A stretch of DNA of 64,000 bases from JAVBMP01 sp031552195 (GCA_031552195.1 JAVBMT010000020.1:18861-82860); one strand, 5' to 3'. Shown: positions 25,159-33,569, counted from the first letter of the stretch. Made by a program: numbers and translations. Notes: generated by a model not told the origin, from the sequence alone.

Positions 25159-25338
25159 GGCAACTCCAGAGCGGAAAATGAGAAATAACGGGTAACAGGC
25201 CGCTGTCAAAGCAATAACTGTAATGAAGGCATGATGAAAGGTCAACCGGCGCGGCCGCGTGGTTCGTTTTACCGTGATGGCGGCCCGTGCGCGGAAAGTA
25301 CGGCCAGGGTCGTTTCCCGCCCGGATGCGGCAAAAGCG

Positions 25339-25367
25339 AAGGGGCCAGGCTGCGTGCCTGACCCCTT
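25339..25367 (-). terminator. Terminator of the tRNA-Pro gene
   Basis: On the minus strand AAGGGGTCAGGC pairs with GCCTGGCCCCTT (one G-T pair) around a 5-nt loop, followed by CGCTTTTGCC. It begins 8 nt after the tRNA 3' end. Confidence 0.65.
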
Positions 25368-25374
25368 GAAAAGA

Positions 25375-25451
25375 TGGTCGGGATGAGAGGATTTGAACCT
25401 CCGGCCCCAGCGTCCCGAACGCTGTACTCTACCAGACTGAGCCACATCCCG
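25375..25451 (-). tRNA. tRNA-Pro (anticodon CGG)
   Basis: 77 nt on the minus strand. The acceptor stem pairs CGGGATG with CATCCCG, the D-arm has CTCAGTCTGGTAGAG, the anticodon stem-loop is CAGCG-TTCGGGA-CGCTG with anticodon CGG, the T-arm contains GGTTCAAATCC, and CCA is encoded. It has its own promoter 10-39 nt upstream and a terminator directly after. Confidence 0.95.
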
Positions 25452-25461
25452 CGAAATTTGG

Positions 25462-25490
25462 CTTATATGCCAAAGCGGAAAACTTGGCAA
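25462..25490 (-). promoter_or_regulatory. Promoter of tRNA-Pro
   Basis: On the minus strand TTGCCA (25490-25485), 17 nt, TATAAG (25467-25462), ending 10 nt before the tRNA 5' end. This is a near-consensus sigma-70 pair at a sensible distance. Confidence 0.7.
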
Positions 25491-25496
25491 GCGTTT

Positions 25497-27068
25497 TTAC
25501 GCCTGGTTACGTTGTTTTTCGCTACGGGCGGCGGCGACGAAGTTCGCGGCCCAGTGCGGGCAGGCGGGGGCGAAAATGTGAAAAAGCCCGGCGAAAGTAT
25601 TTTTATGCAGCAAGCCGTCCACCGTCCGTCCTTCCGACGAGGCCAGGCCGTTTCCGCTGGTCAGGCCCAGCAGGGGGCTGCGCAGCATTTCATTGCCGTC
25701 AGGGCCGCTCGGCGTAAATTTTAAATAATGGAATTCGTGCCCGCGCAATTTGCTTCCCGCGCGGTGCCAGGGGTTTGGGCGCAGCACCGTACCTTCAATG
25801 TACCCGAGGCCCTGCGGCGCGGAACGGCTTTCGGCCTCAAGGGGGAGAACTCCGGCCAGGGGGTAATAAAGGCCCTGATGGCGCAACCCGGCGCAGAGGC
25901 AGAGCAGTCCGCCGTATTCGGCGTAAACGGGCAACCCGCGCTCTACAAGGGCGCTTAATTCGCGCAGCCGGTTCCGGTTGGCGGCGATATGGGGAACCTG
26001 TTCCTGGGCGAAGGCTCCACCCAGATAAAGGCCGTTCATCTCAGGCCAGGGGGCCGGATCGAGAACGGACAGCGGCAGTAAAACCGCCCCGGCTTTTTCA
26101 AGCGCCTCGAGATTTTCCACATAGCCGAAGGGGAAGGCCGCGTCGCGCGCGTAGCCTATGACCGGGTGAGCGCCCTGCCCGAAGTTTTCAGCAATGTATA
26201 TTGCGCTTTCCGGGCGAACGGTCGTCGTCCGGCAATTTCCGGAATTTATGGGGTCTATGTCGTCCGGCATATCCGGCAGGTCTGGCAGATTCAACAGATT
26301 AGGCAGATCTGGCGTGGCCTGTGCCGCTTGCAGCAAGGCGTCAAGGTCTATGTGTTCCTCAACCAGTTCCGCCATTCGTTCGATGCTTTTTTCAGCAACC
26401 ATTGTTGTGTTACGGGCGCTTACATCCAACACTAGCCCGCTCTGGCGCTCTTGGGCCGGAGGGGTGGCAAGGCGGGGAAGAACGCCGAAAACCGGAACTC
26501 CGGCCAGTTCCTCAATGGCTTGCCTGACAATGGCGCGATGCCGGGGGCGGGTGGCGCGGTTCACGATAACCCCGGCCAGGTTCAGGCCGGGTTCGAAGTC
26601 TTTGCAGCCCCGCACCAGGGCTGCGGCGGTGCGGGTCATTTTGGACGCGCTTATCACCAGCACAACTGGTATGCCCAGCGCGCGGGCCAGTTCCGCGCTG
26701 GAGCAGCTTCCGCTCAGGTCGCGCCCGTCGAAAAGCCCCCGGTTGCCCTCAATAATAGCCAGGTCAGCGGCGTCAGGGCCGCGAAACGGCTGCAGGAACA
26801 GATCGGTCAGCAAATTGGCCGGAGCGCCTTCCACCGGGGTGAAAAACGGGTCGAGGTTGCGGCCGGGGCTTATTTTATCCGGCCCGCTCGCGGCCAGGCC
26901 CAGCCATGCGGTGTCTATGTAATCAGGCCCTTTTTTGAAAGGGGCGATTTTCAGCCCGCGCCCGGCAAAGGCGCGCGTCAGCCCGAGGCTGACCATGGTT
27001 TTTCCGCTGCCGCCGGAAAGGGCGGCCACCAGCAGGCGGGGGGCGTGAACGGGCGGGTTTTCGTGCAT
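25497..27068 (-). CDS. cbiA: Cobyrinate a,c-diamide synthase CbiA, catalytic Cys of glutaminase replaced
   Basis: 523 residues from an ATG at 27068, 1 nt after the corA stop; the frame extends to 27131 but that overlaps corA. The N-terminal synthetase domain has the P-loop ALSGGSGKT and the metal/substrate block KKGPDYIDTAWL. The C-terminal class I glutaminase domain is recognisable (GHEFHYLKF), but the nucleophile motif AECGG reads AEYGG (Tyr385), so glutamine hydrolysis should be lost; Cys390 and Cys392 are nearby but shifted. CbiA amidates the a and c side chains of cobyrinate. The inter-domain linker (about 253-272) carries a tripeptide repeat. It could work with free ammonia; a DsrN-like role on sirohaem is the alternative. 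Confidence 0.88.
   Translation of the reverse strand: MHENPPVHAPRLLVAALSGGSGKTMVSLGLTRAFAGRGLKIAPFKKGPDYIDTAWLGLAASGPDKISPGRNLDPFFTPVEGAPANLLTDLFLQPFRGPDAADLAIIEGNRGLFDGRDLSGSCSSAELARALGIPVVLVISASKMTRTAAALVRGCKDFEPGLNLAGVIVNRATRPRHRAIVRQAIEELAGVPVFGVLPRLATPPAQERQSGLVLDVSARNTTMVAEKSIERMAELVEEHIDLDALLQAAQATPDLPNLLNLPDLPDMPDDIDPINSGNCRTTTVRPESAIYIAENFGQGAHPVIGYARDAAFPFGYVENLEALEKAGAVLLPLSVLDPAPWPEMNGLYLGGAFAQEQVPHIAANRNRLRELSALVERGLPVYAEYGGLLCLCAGLRHQGLYYPLAGVLPLEAESRSAPQGLGYIEGTVLRPNPWHRAGSKLRGHEFHYLKFTPSGPDGNEMLRSPLLGLTSGNGLASSEGRTVDGLLHKNTFAGLFHIFAPACPHWAANFVAAARSEKQRNQA
26262..26315. repeat. 9-bp tandem repeat, six units, inside cbiA
   Basis: Six imperfect 9-nt units (plus strand forms such as ATCCGGCAG, GTCTGGCAG, ATTAGGCAG) encode tripeptides of the type Leu-Pro-Asp/Asn in the linker between the CbiA synthetase and glutaminase domains. 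In-frame repeats like this can change copy number by slippage without breaking the frame. Confidence 0.75.
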
Positions 27069-27069
27069 G

Positions 27070-27999
27070 CTACATCCAGTCTTTGTGTACAAGATAACGC
27101 CAGAGAACCAGGCAGAACAGCAGCGTTCCAACGGTTATCGCGGGAAGGGCCAGCGGGGATGAGGCCAGGGGAATGGGCACGTTCATGCCGAAAACGCCCA
27201 CGACGATGCTCGGGGCCATAAGAATCAGGGTCAGGCCGGTCAGAAGCTTCATTACGCTGTTAACGTTGTTGGAGATCATGGCCGCAAAAATTTCGTTCAT
27301 GTTTCCGGTTATTTGCGTGTATATTTCAGCGGTTTCCACGGCCTGTTTGCATTCGATGCCCGCGTCCAGCCAGAGGGCCCGCTCTTCTTCGTTCAGTTTT
27401 TCCGGCGCGATGTCGGGAAGATGCTCCAGAACCCCGCTGTTGCCTTTCAGCGCGGTGACGAAATAGACCAGGGTTTTCTGGATATGCAGCATGCTGGCCA
27501 GTTCCTCGTTGCGCATGGAGCGGCGCATGGTCTCTTCAATGGCCGAGGTCTGGTCGCGTATTTCCTGCAGGTGGTTTACATAGGTTATGCTTATTTGCTG
27601 CAAAAGGGTAAGGGCGATGATAATGCGCGCGCGGCCGTGCGGACCGTGAAGCTTGCCGCGCAGCAATTCTTCCACGACCAGCGGCTTGCGGCAAACGGTG
27701 ATTACCGCGTCCGGCCCGATGATCACACCGATGGGTACGGTTATGAACGGCGTGCGGATATTTTCCGGGGTCGGGCATGAAGCCCGCGCCAGCATGAAGA
27801 GAAAGCCGCCCTGCGCTTGCAGGCGGGTGCGCTCCGCCGCGTCAAGGGCGTCGTCAAGGAAGTCCGCCGGTATATTAAATTTTTCCCGCACCATGGCGAT
27901 TTCCGCCGCGTCCGGGTCCGCCAGGTTTATCCAGCAGTCGGTCTCTATCTCCCGCAAAGGGCCGAGCCTGCCTTCCGTCAGCTTGAATATGCCCAACAT
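27070..27999 (-). CDS. corA: CorA-family divalent metal (Mg/Co) transporter
   Basis: 309 residues. A large cytoplasmic N-terminal domain is followed by two C-terminal membrane helices with the hallmark GMN motif (VVGVFGMNVPIPLA) at the end of the first. The family forms pentameric channels for Mg2+, and often Co2+ or Ni2+. The ATG at 27999 has GAGGGCGGAAG upstream. It sits between cbiP and cbiA in the thiamine/corrinoid operon, which suggests cobalt entry for corrinoid synthesis; the ion is an inference from context. Confidence 0.93.
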   Translation of the reverse strand: MLGIFKLTEGRLGPLREIETDCWINLADPDAAEIAMVREKFNIPADFLDDALDAAERTRLQAQGGFLFMLARASCPTPENIRTPFITVPIGVIIGPDAVITVCRKPLVVEELLRGKLHGPHGRARIIIALTLLQQISITYVNHLQEIRDQTSAIEETMRRSMRNEELASMLHIQKTLVYFVTALKGNSGVLEHLPDIAPEKLNEEERALWLDAGIECKQAVETAEIYTQITGNMNEIFAAMISNNVNSVMKLLTGLTLILMAPSIVVGVFGMNVPIPLASSPLALPAITVGTLLFCLVLWRYLVHKDWM

Positions 28000-28028
28000 C
28001 TTCCGCCCTCCGGGTTATTGCTCCGCGT

Positions 28029-28886
28029 TTATCTTTTCAGTAACCCGTAAATATATTCCATGTCCAGAGAGCCTCTGACATGCGCGGCCAATACGTTCAG
28101 GGCCGCGTCAAGCTCCGCCTCTTCCGGCCAGCGGCTTTCTTTCCCGCTGAGGGAATCTTCTTCCGGCAGCCCGAGGGCGGGCAGATACGGCACCGTTCCG
28201 CAAAAAGGCACACCGGTCCGGGCGGCTGTTTCCCGAAGGGCCGGCTCCAGCAGTGAGGCGTCGCCCCGGAATTTGTTCAGGACGAAGCCTTTTATAAGGG
28301 CCTGTTCTTCCGCTTCAAGCAGGGCGAAGGTGCCGTAAAGGTGCGCGAACACGCCGCCCCGGTCTATGTCGCCCACCACCAGCACCGCCGCCCCGGCTTC
28401 GCGGGCCATGCGCATGTTGACGATGTCGTGCTCTTTCAGGTTGATTTCCGCCGGGCTTCCGGCCCCCTCCAGCAGCATTACGCCCTTCTCGCCGCTGTCA
28501 GCTAGCAGTGAGGCGTAAGCCGCGCTGACCTCGCCCCAGAGCTCGGACTTCAGAGCCTGGTATTCCCTTGCCCGCATGATTCCACGCGTTTTCCCCAGCA
28601 CGATGACTTCAGAGCCGAGGTCGGAAACGGGGCGCAGCAGGACCGGGTTCATGCGCGGATCCGGCTCTAGGCCGCAGGCCAGGGCTTGCAGGGCTTGAGC
28701 CCCGCTGATCAGCCCGCCGGAAATTTCACGGCTGTATGAGCTCATATTCTGGGCCTTGAAGGGAACCGGCGCGTAGCCGTCTTGCCGAAAAATACGGCCC
28801 AGGGCGCAGGTCAGCAGGCTTTTTCCAGCGTCTGAAGAGGTTCCTTGCAGCATCAGGGCCGGAACAGCCGGCTGGCGCGCGGTCAT
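28029..28886 (-). CDS. cbiP: Short cobyric acid synthase CbiP/CobQ lacking the glutaminase domain
   Basis: 285 residues against about 490-540 for full CobQ/CbiP. The synthetase domain is complete: P-loop QGTSSDAGKS (14-23), PFKAQNMSSYS, LEGAGSPAEIN, DIDRGGVFAHL and KGFVLNKFRGD. After LPEEDSLSGKE the whole class I glutaminase domain is missing, yet the last 20 or so residues (LAAHVRGSLDMEYIYGLLK) resemble the extreme C-terminus of full CobQ, as if the domain had been cut out cleanly. CobQ amidates four side chains of adenosylcobyrinate diamide. Its ATG overlaps the thiD stop (ATGA), so it is translationally coupled to thiD. The next gene, corA, follows 29 nt later; there is no room for a separate glutaminase. 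Confidence 0.88.
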   Translation of the reverse strand: MTARQPAVPALMLQGTSSDAGKSLLTCALGRIFRQDGYAPVPFKAQNMSSYSREISGGLISGAQALQALACGLEPDPRMNPVLLRPVSDLGSEVIVLGKTRGIMRAREYQALKSELWGEVSAAYASLLADSGEKGVMLLEGAGSPAEINLKEHDIVNMRMAREAGAAVLVVGDIDRGGVFAHLYGTFALLEAEEQALIKGFVLNKFRGDASLLEPALRETAARTGVPFCGTVPYLPALGLPEEDSLSGKESRWPEEAELDAALNVLAAHVRGSLDMEYIYGLLKR

Positions 28887-29707
28887 GCTGTTGCCGCTCC
28901 GGCCGCGAAATTCGGCGGGCCTACCCCGGTCAGGCCGGGGTTGAAGCTTGCGGCCAGAGCGCGGCCCAGAAAGGCCTGAGCCTTGGCGACGCTTTGCTCA
29001 AGGCTGTTTCCGAGGCCGATAAAAGTGGCGATGGCGGCGGAGAGGGTGCAGCCGGTGCCGTGGTTGTTGGCGGTGTTCACCCTGGAATGGCGCAACGGCT
29101 TCGGCTCAAGGCCGGGCAGGCAGAGCCAGTCGGTCAGGAATTCGGCGTCGTTTCCGCCTTCTCCGCTTGCGAAATGCCCGCCCTTTATCAGCACCGCCTT
29201 GGCTCCGGCCCGCAAAAGCGCGGCCCCGGCCCCGGTGATGTCTTTGAACTCTTTTATTTTCACCCCGCTTAAAGCTTCGGCTTCCGGAAGGTTGGGGGTG
29301 AGCAGGTCGGCCAGAGGCAGAATGCGCTCGCGCAGGGCGGAAATCGCCTCGTCTTCCAGCAGCTTGAATCCGGACTGGCTTACGCATACCGGGTCAATGA
29401 CCTTGGGGCAGGGCAGATCGCGCAAAAAACCGGCGGTTGCGTTTATGATGCCCGCGTTGGCCAGCATGCCGGTTTTCAGGGCCCTGACGGCGAAACCGGC
29501 CTTCAGTGTTTGCAGCTGAAGGGTGACGAAATCCGGCGGAACCGGATGAATGCCGCGCACCTCCGCCCCGTTTTGCGCGGTAAGCGCGGTTATGGCCGAA
29601 AGGCCGAACCCGCCCAGGCAGGTGATTGTTTTCAGGTCGGCCTGAATGCCGGCCCCGCCGCCGGAATCGGACCCGGCAATGGTCAAAATGTTCGGGTAAT
29701 CAGACAC
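28883..29707 (-). CDS. thiD: Hydroxymethylpyrimidine / HMP-phosphate kinase
   Basis: 274 residues. The ribokinase-fold motifs are GSDSGGGAGIQADLKT near the N-terminus and NNHGTGCTLSAAIA near the C-terminus, with the catalytic region intact. ThiD phosphorylates HMP and HMP-P to make the pyrimidine half of thiamine. The start is a GTG at 29707 overlapping the thiE stop by 8 nt; the 3' end overlaps cbiP by 4 nt. It is part of the thiSGHFED run, and no thiC is in the window, so HMP must come from elsewhere. Confidence 0.95.
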   Translation of the reverse strand: MSDYPNILTIAGSDSGGGAGIQADLKTITCLGGFGLSAITALTAQNGAEVRGIHPVPPDFVTLQLQTLKAGFAVRALKTGMLANAGIINATAGFLRDLPCPKVIDPVCVSQSGFKLLEDEAISALRERILPLADLLTPNLPEAEALSGVKIKEFKDITGAGAALLRAGAKAVLIKGGHFASGEGGNDAEFLTDWLCLPGLEPKPLRHSRVNTANNHGTGCTLSAAIATFIGLGNSLEQSVAKAQAFLGRALAASFNPGLTGVGPPNFAAGAATA

Positions 29708-30347
29708 GCATGCCCTCCTTCAATTCCTTTACCGCTGCCGCGATATTTTCCGCCCCGACAATGCCGGACACGACCGCGCAGCATTTAGCGCCGCGCCGCG
29801 CCACTTCCCCGATGTTGCCGGCCTTTATTCCGCCTATGGCCACAAAAGGCAGGTTTTGCCGCGTAGCCGCCCACTCAAGATATTCATACCCGACCGGGGC
29901 GCAAACGTCTTTTTTGGTCCGGGTGGCAAAAATCGGACCCACGCCTATGTAATCCGCACCGGCCTCCGCCGCCGCCAAGGCCTGCTCCGGGCTGTGGGTG
30001 GAAAGGCCGATGATTTTGTCAGGCCCAAGCAGCGCGCGCAGCTCCGGCACCGGCAGGTCGTCCTGCCCAACGTGAACGCCGTCCGCCCCGCAGAGCAGGG
30101 CCAGCGAGGCGTGGTCGTTCACGATGAAGCAGGCCCCGGCCTGGCGCGTCATTGCGCGTATGGCCTTGCATTCCTCAAGCATGACGCCCACTTTGCGTTC
30201 TTTTTCCCGGTATTGCACAATTTTTATTCCGGTTTTCAGTATCTCGTCAACCACCTCAAGGTTGGAGCGCCCGCGCGAAAGCCCGTAATCGGTCAGGGCG
30301 TACAGTTCAGGCCGGTTGAAAAGGGCCAGGAATTCAGTTTTGGACAT
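29700..30347 (-). CDS. thiE: Thiamine phosphate synthase
   Basis: 215 residues of the TIM-barrel ThiE family: IKIVQYREKERK binds HMP-PP, FIVNDHASLALLCGADGVHVGQDDL carries the diphosphate/Mg site (quoted in parts: FIVNDHASLALL and GVHVGQDD), and VAIGGIKAGNIGEV closes the barrel. It joins HMP-PP and thiazole-P to thiamine phosphate. ATG at 30347 with GGAGG a few nt before it. The gap to thiF upstream is 168 nt, the largest in the operon, and holds no gene. Confidence 0.95.
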   Translation of the reverse strand: MSKTEFLALFNRPELYALTDYGLSRGRSNLEVVDEILKTGIKIVQYREKERKVGVMLEECKAIRAMTRQAGACFIVNDHASLALLCGADGVHVGQDDLPVPELRALLGPDKIIGLSTHSPEQALAAAEAGADYIGVGPIFATRTKKDVCAPVGYEYLEWAATRQNLPFVAIGGIKAGNIGEVARRGAKCCAVVSGIVGAENIAAAVKELKEGMRV

Positions 30348-30515
30348 ACGGCCTCCGTCAATTATGGCAAAGAACGTTGGAAGTTCTGTTTTTTATCGCC
30401 CGCATGCTGCAAAGGGCGGCTGTTTCCGGCAAGAGCAGGCAAGTTATCCGCTCGCCCGGCGTCCGCATGCGTACGCCATGGCAACGCGGCGGGGCAACGC
30501 CGGTTTGCTCCGGGT

Positions 30516-31166
30516 CTATTCGTCCGTTCGCCCGGCGGTAAAAGGAGAGCGGCCCAAAAGGCGTTTCATGACTTCTTCAGCCTGCATGGCCGCCGCTTGC
30601 ATGACGCGCGGGGCCAGAGGGGGGGACGCGGGCCCGGCTTCCGAACTGAAGTCGCCGACGCAGACCAGTTTTTCACCCAAACGCTTCGCGCGCATGGGCG
30701 GTCCGCCCAGCCCGCCCAGGCCGGAAGCCGCCACAATAAAAATATCTTCCCGGCTGAGGAGGTTGCAGAGCGCGGCCTTATCCGCCGCGTTATCCAGGGC
30801 TTCAACCACTATCGGGCACCTATCGAAAACTTCGCGCATATTCGCCCGGTTCAGGCGGACGGGGCGTATTTCTATGTCCAGCCCGGGGTCAAGTTTCAGC
30901 ATTTGTTCGGCCAGGGCTTCAACCTTCAGGCGGCCCAGATCGGCCGGGAAAAAATTCTGGCGGTTCAGGTTTGAGGCTTCAACCCGGTCAAAATCCACCA
31001 GGCGGAATTTGCGCACTCCGCCGCGCGCCAGAAGCAGGGCGCAGTTTGAGCCGAGGCCTCCCGCCCCGGCCAGGGCCACGCGCGTTCCGGCCAGCCGGGC
31101 GAGCTGCTCCGGGCCGAGGTAGCGGGCCAGGCCGCCTTGCAGCACGTTTTCCGCTTTTTCAGGCAT
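30516..31166 (-). CDS. thiF: ThiF, ThiS adenylyltransferase
   Basis: 216 residues from an ATG at 31166 preceded by GGGGGAG; upstream frame overlaps thiH and is ignored. The nucleotide motif ALAGAGGLGSN and the catalytic NLNRQNFF are E1-like features. ThiF adenylates the C-terminal Gly of ThiS so that sulfur can be loaded for thiazole synthesis. The form is short, as in the ThiF partners of many anaerobes. The N-terminus overlaps the thiH stop by 8 nt. Confidence 0.93.
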   Translation of the reverse strand: MPEKAENVLQGGLARYLGPEQLARLAGTRVALAGAGGLGSNCALLLARGGVRKFRLVDFDRVEASNLNRQNFFPADLGRLKVEALAEQMLKLDPGLDIEIRPVRLNRANMREVFDRCPIVVEALDNAADKAALCNLLSREDIFIVAASGLGGLGGPPMRAKRLGEKLVCVGDFSSEAGPASPPLAPRVMQAAAMQAEEVMKRLLGRSPFTAGRTDE

Positions 31167-32385
31167 TTTTCTCCCCCAGGGCGCGGCGCAGCCCGGGGCT
31201 GAGTTCAAGCTGGCCGCCCGCCGGAAGAAGCCAGTCCGCGAGAACGGGCTGATAGCCCAGCTTGGTGATGGCGGCGCACATTTCGTCCACCGAGCGCGGG
31301 TCGGAAATATCGAATTGCGGGGTGTCTTCGCCGCCGGATTCTTGCCCGTGCCCGCCCACAGCCGTGCAAACCCCGGCGGAAACCCGCGTTACGCCCAAAG
31401 GGATGAGATTGTCGCGCAGGGCCGCGTTTTCGCGCGTGGAAAGGGTTATGCCTATTTGGGGCAGGAAGCAGCGCAGGGCCAGCATGGCCTGAACCAGAGC
31501 GGCTTCACTGACCGGGAGCGGGGTGAAGGGAAGCTCGCCGCCCTCGGCGTGGCTGTTCATGCGCGGCAGCGAAACGCTTATTTCCGCCTCCGGGTAGCGG
31601 CGGCTCAGCCAGCGGGCGTGCATGCCGGTGTAGAATATATCTTCGCGCCAGTTCGCCAGCCCGAGCAGGGCCCCCAGGTTGACCGCGCGCAAACCGCCTT
31701 CCAGCGCCCGCTGCGGGGCGTCCAGCCGCCAGGCGAAGTCACGTTTTGGCCCGCCGGGGTGCAGCTCCGCATAAAGGCGCGGGTCGTACGTTTCCTGGAA
31801 CATGGTCATGCTGTCGGCCCCGGCCTGGGCGAAGCGGGCGTAATCGCCGGCGGCGTAGGCCGGAACCTCTATGCCGACGGAAGGGAAAAGCCCGGAAATG
31901 ACGCTGATGCAGTCGCTGAGGTAATCCGCGCCGGTAATGCGGGGCGCGTCGCCGGTAAGGAGCAGGATTTTTCGCAGGCCGGTGGCGGCTATGGCCTCGC
32001 CCTCGGCGCGCACTTCCGTCAGGCTGAGTTTGCGGCGCATGATGTCGCGGCGGGTGCTGAAACCGCAATAAACGCAGCGGTTGGTGCAGAAGTTGGCCAG
32101 GTAAAGCGGAGTGAAAAGCTGTACCGTCCGCCCGAAATTGCGCAGGGTTTCAGCCTGGCCGCGCCGGGCCATGGCTTCGAGCAGCCCTTCCGCCGCGGGG
32201 GAAAGCAGGGCGGCAAATTCGCGCGGGGTGACGAAGCCGGAGTTGTCAGCGGAGATAATCGCTGAAACATGGGCCGGGTCGAAAGAATTTCCGCCGCGTC
32301 TCCAGGCTTCGGCCTTTTCCCTCAGTTCGCGCAACCGAGGGTAAAAACCGTCCGGATAGGGGGTGTAAGGATTATGGTTTTTCAT
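31159..32385 (-). CDS. thiH: ThiH, radical SAM 2-iminoacetate synthase (tyrosine lyase)
   Basis: 408 residues. The radical SAM motif CTNRCVYC places the cluster cysteines at 100, 104 and 107, and the C-terminal part carries LPRMNSHAEGG and SAGVCTAVGGHG typical of ThiH. It cleaves tyrosine with a 5'-deoxyadenosyl radical to dehydroglycine for ThiG, the oxygen-sensitive route used by anaerobes in place of ThiO. ATG at 32385; the ribosome site is weak (CCGGAA). It lies 76 nt after thiG. Confidence 0.96.
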   Translation of the reverse strand: MKNHNPYTPYPDGFYPRLRELREKAEAWRRGGNSFDPAHVSAIISADNSGFVTPREFAALLSPAAEGLLEAMARRGQAETLRNFGRTVQLFTPLYLANFCTNRCVYCGFSTRRDIMRRKLSLTEVRAEGEAIAATGLRKILLLTGDAPRITGADYLSDCISVISGLFPSVGIEVPAYAAGDYARFAQAGADSMTMFQETYDPRLYAELHPGGPKRDFAWRLDAPQRALEGGLRAVNLGALLGLANWREDIFYTGMHARWLSRRYPEAEISVSLPRMNSHAEGGELPFTPLPVSEAALVQAMLALRCFLPQIGITLSTRENAALRDNLIPLGVTRVSAGVCTAVGGHGQESGGEDTPQFDISDPRSVDEMCAAITKLGYQPVLADWLLPAGGQLELSPGLRRALGEKNA

Positions 32386-32461
32386 TTCCGGCGTCCGTAT
32401 TCTGGGTCGCGTCCGCCCGGCCTCCGCCTTTTCCGGCTTCGTTCCGGGCCTTCCGCAAGTT

Positions 32462-33280
32462 TTATTTGCCTAAGAAACCGGTCAATGAGTGACCTTCTTC
32501 CGGCGAGGAGGCGGCGGAACCGTCAGCCAGCACTCGGCCCGGCCCGGCCAGAAAAGCGGCGCGCCCGGCCCGCACGGCCTCGCCGAAGGCGCGGGCCATC
32601 AGGGGCGGGTTGGCGGCCGTGGCGATGGCGGTGTTGACCAGACAGGCGGCCGCGCCCATCTCCATGGCTTCGCAAGCTTGCGAGGGGCGGCCTATTCCGG
32701 CGTCGACGATAACGGGCAGGGGAATTTCCTCTATAAGGATGCGGATCATCTCTTTGGTGGCCAGCCCCCTGTTGCTGCCTATGGGCGCGCCGAGCGGCAT
32801 TACGGCGGCGGCCCCGGCGTTTTGCAGGTCGCGCGCGACGTAAAGGTCGGGGTTCATGTAGGGGAGGACGACGAAACCTTCTTTAGCCAGAATTTCCGTG
32901 GCCTTGGCCGTGGCGTAACCGTCCGGCAGCAGATTGCGCGCGTCGGAAATGATTTCGATTTTAACCCAGTCTCCAACTCCGGCGGCACGGGCCAGCCGGG
33001 CCAGGCGCACGGCTTCTTCCGCGCTGCGCGCGCCGGAGGTGTTGGGCAAAAGGCGCATATGAGGCGGAATGTGGCCCATGACGCCTTGCCCGGCGGCGCT
33101 CATGTCCACCCGGCGCAGGGCGACGGTGATGACCTCGGCCCCCGAGGCTTCGGCCACCAGGGGAATAAGCGAATCCGCCCCGTATTTGCCCGTTCCTATG
33201 AACAGGCGGCTTTCAAGGGCGCTTCCGCCCAGCGTCAGGGCGTCCGCCGCGATTTCCCGGGCCGCGTTAGGTTCGTTCAT
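32462..33280 (-). CDS. thiG: ThiG, thiazole synthase
   Basis: 272 residues. LFIGTGKYG, EVITVALRRVD, the Schiff-base Lys region WVKIEIISD, and PVIVDAGIGRPSQACEAMEM are the family blocks of this TIM barrel. ThiG condenses DXP, dehydroglycine and ThiS-thiocarboxylate into the thiazole phosphate. ATG at 33280 follows a strong GGAGG. Its DXP substrate is the same metabolite used by DXR, encoded elsewhere in this window. Confidence 0.96.
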   Translation of the reverse strand: MNEPNAAREIAADALTLGGSALESRLFIGTGKYGADSLIPLVAEASGAEVITVALRRVDMSAAGQGVMGHIPPHMRLLPNTSGARSAEEAVRLARLARAAGVGDWVKIEIISDARNLLPDGYATAKATEILAKEGFVVLPYMNPDLYVARDLQNAGAAAVMPLGAPIGSNRGLATKEMIRILIEEIPLPVIVDAGIGRPSQACEAMEMGAAACLVNTAIATAANPPLMARAFGEAVRAGRAAFLAGPGRVLADGSAASSPEEGHSLTGFLGK

Positions 33281-33282
33281 AT

Positions 33283-33489
33283 TCAGCCTCCGCCTACAAA
33301 GTGTATGATTTCAAGGCAATCAGCCTCTTGCAGCCGGGTTGAGGCGAATTCTTCCGGCCTGAGAATAACGCCGTTGCGCTCGACCACCACAGTTTCCGGG
33401 TTCAGGCCCAGGCCTCGGAGATACTCCGTCAGAACGAGGGCGGAACCAATGCTTTCCCGTTTGCCGTTGACCGTAATGTTTGTTTCCAT
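33283..33489 (-). CDS. thiS: ThiS, sulfur carrier protein
   Basis: 68 residues of the ubiquitin-like fold, beginning METNITVNGK and ending FVGGG; the C-terminal Gly-Gly receives adenylate and then sulfur from ThiF. The tail has one Gly more than the usual GG end. It is the first gene after the TPP riboswitch and terminator, and stops 2 nt before the thiG start. Confidence 0.93.
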   Translation of the reverse strand: METNITVNGKRESIGSALVLTEYLRGLGLNPETVVVERNGVILRPEEFASTRLQEADCLEIIHFVGGG

Positions 33490-33527
33490 GCCCGTTAAGG
33501 TCCGTTTGCTTGAAGGGTTGCTTTGCG

Positions 33528-33561
33528 AAAATAAACAGGCGGCCCCTGGAAGAAGCCGCCT
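33528..33561 (-). terminator. Riboswitch-controlled intrinsic terminator
   Basis: On the minus strand AGGCGGC (33561-33555) pairs with GCCGCCT (33543-33537), followed by GTTTATTTT. It lies between the TPP aptamer and thiS, the expected place for an expression platform that stops transcription when TPP is bound. Confidence 0.8.
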
Positions 33562-33569
33562 TTGCCGGA

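Noticed and set aside
25159..25245. Hydrophobic N-terminal extension of polA
   Set aside because: No ribosome site and unrelated to polymerase I; the ATG at 25158 with GGAG fits the exonuclease domain start.
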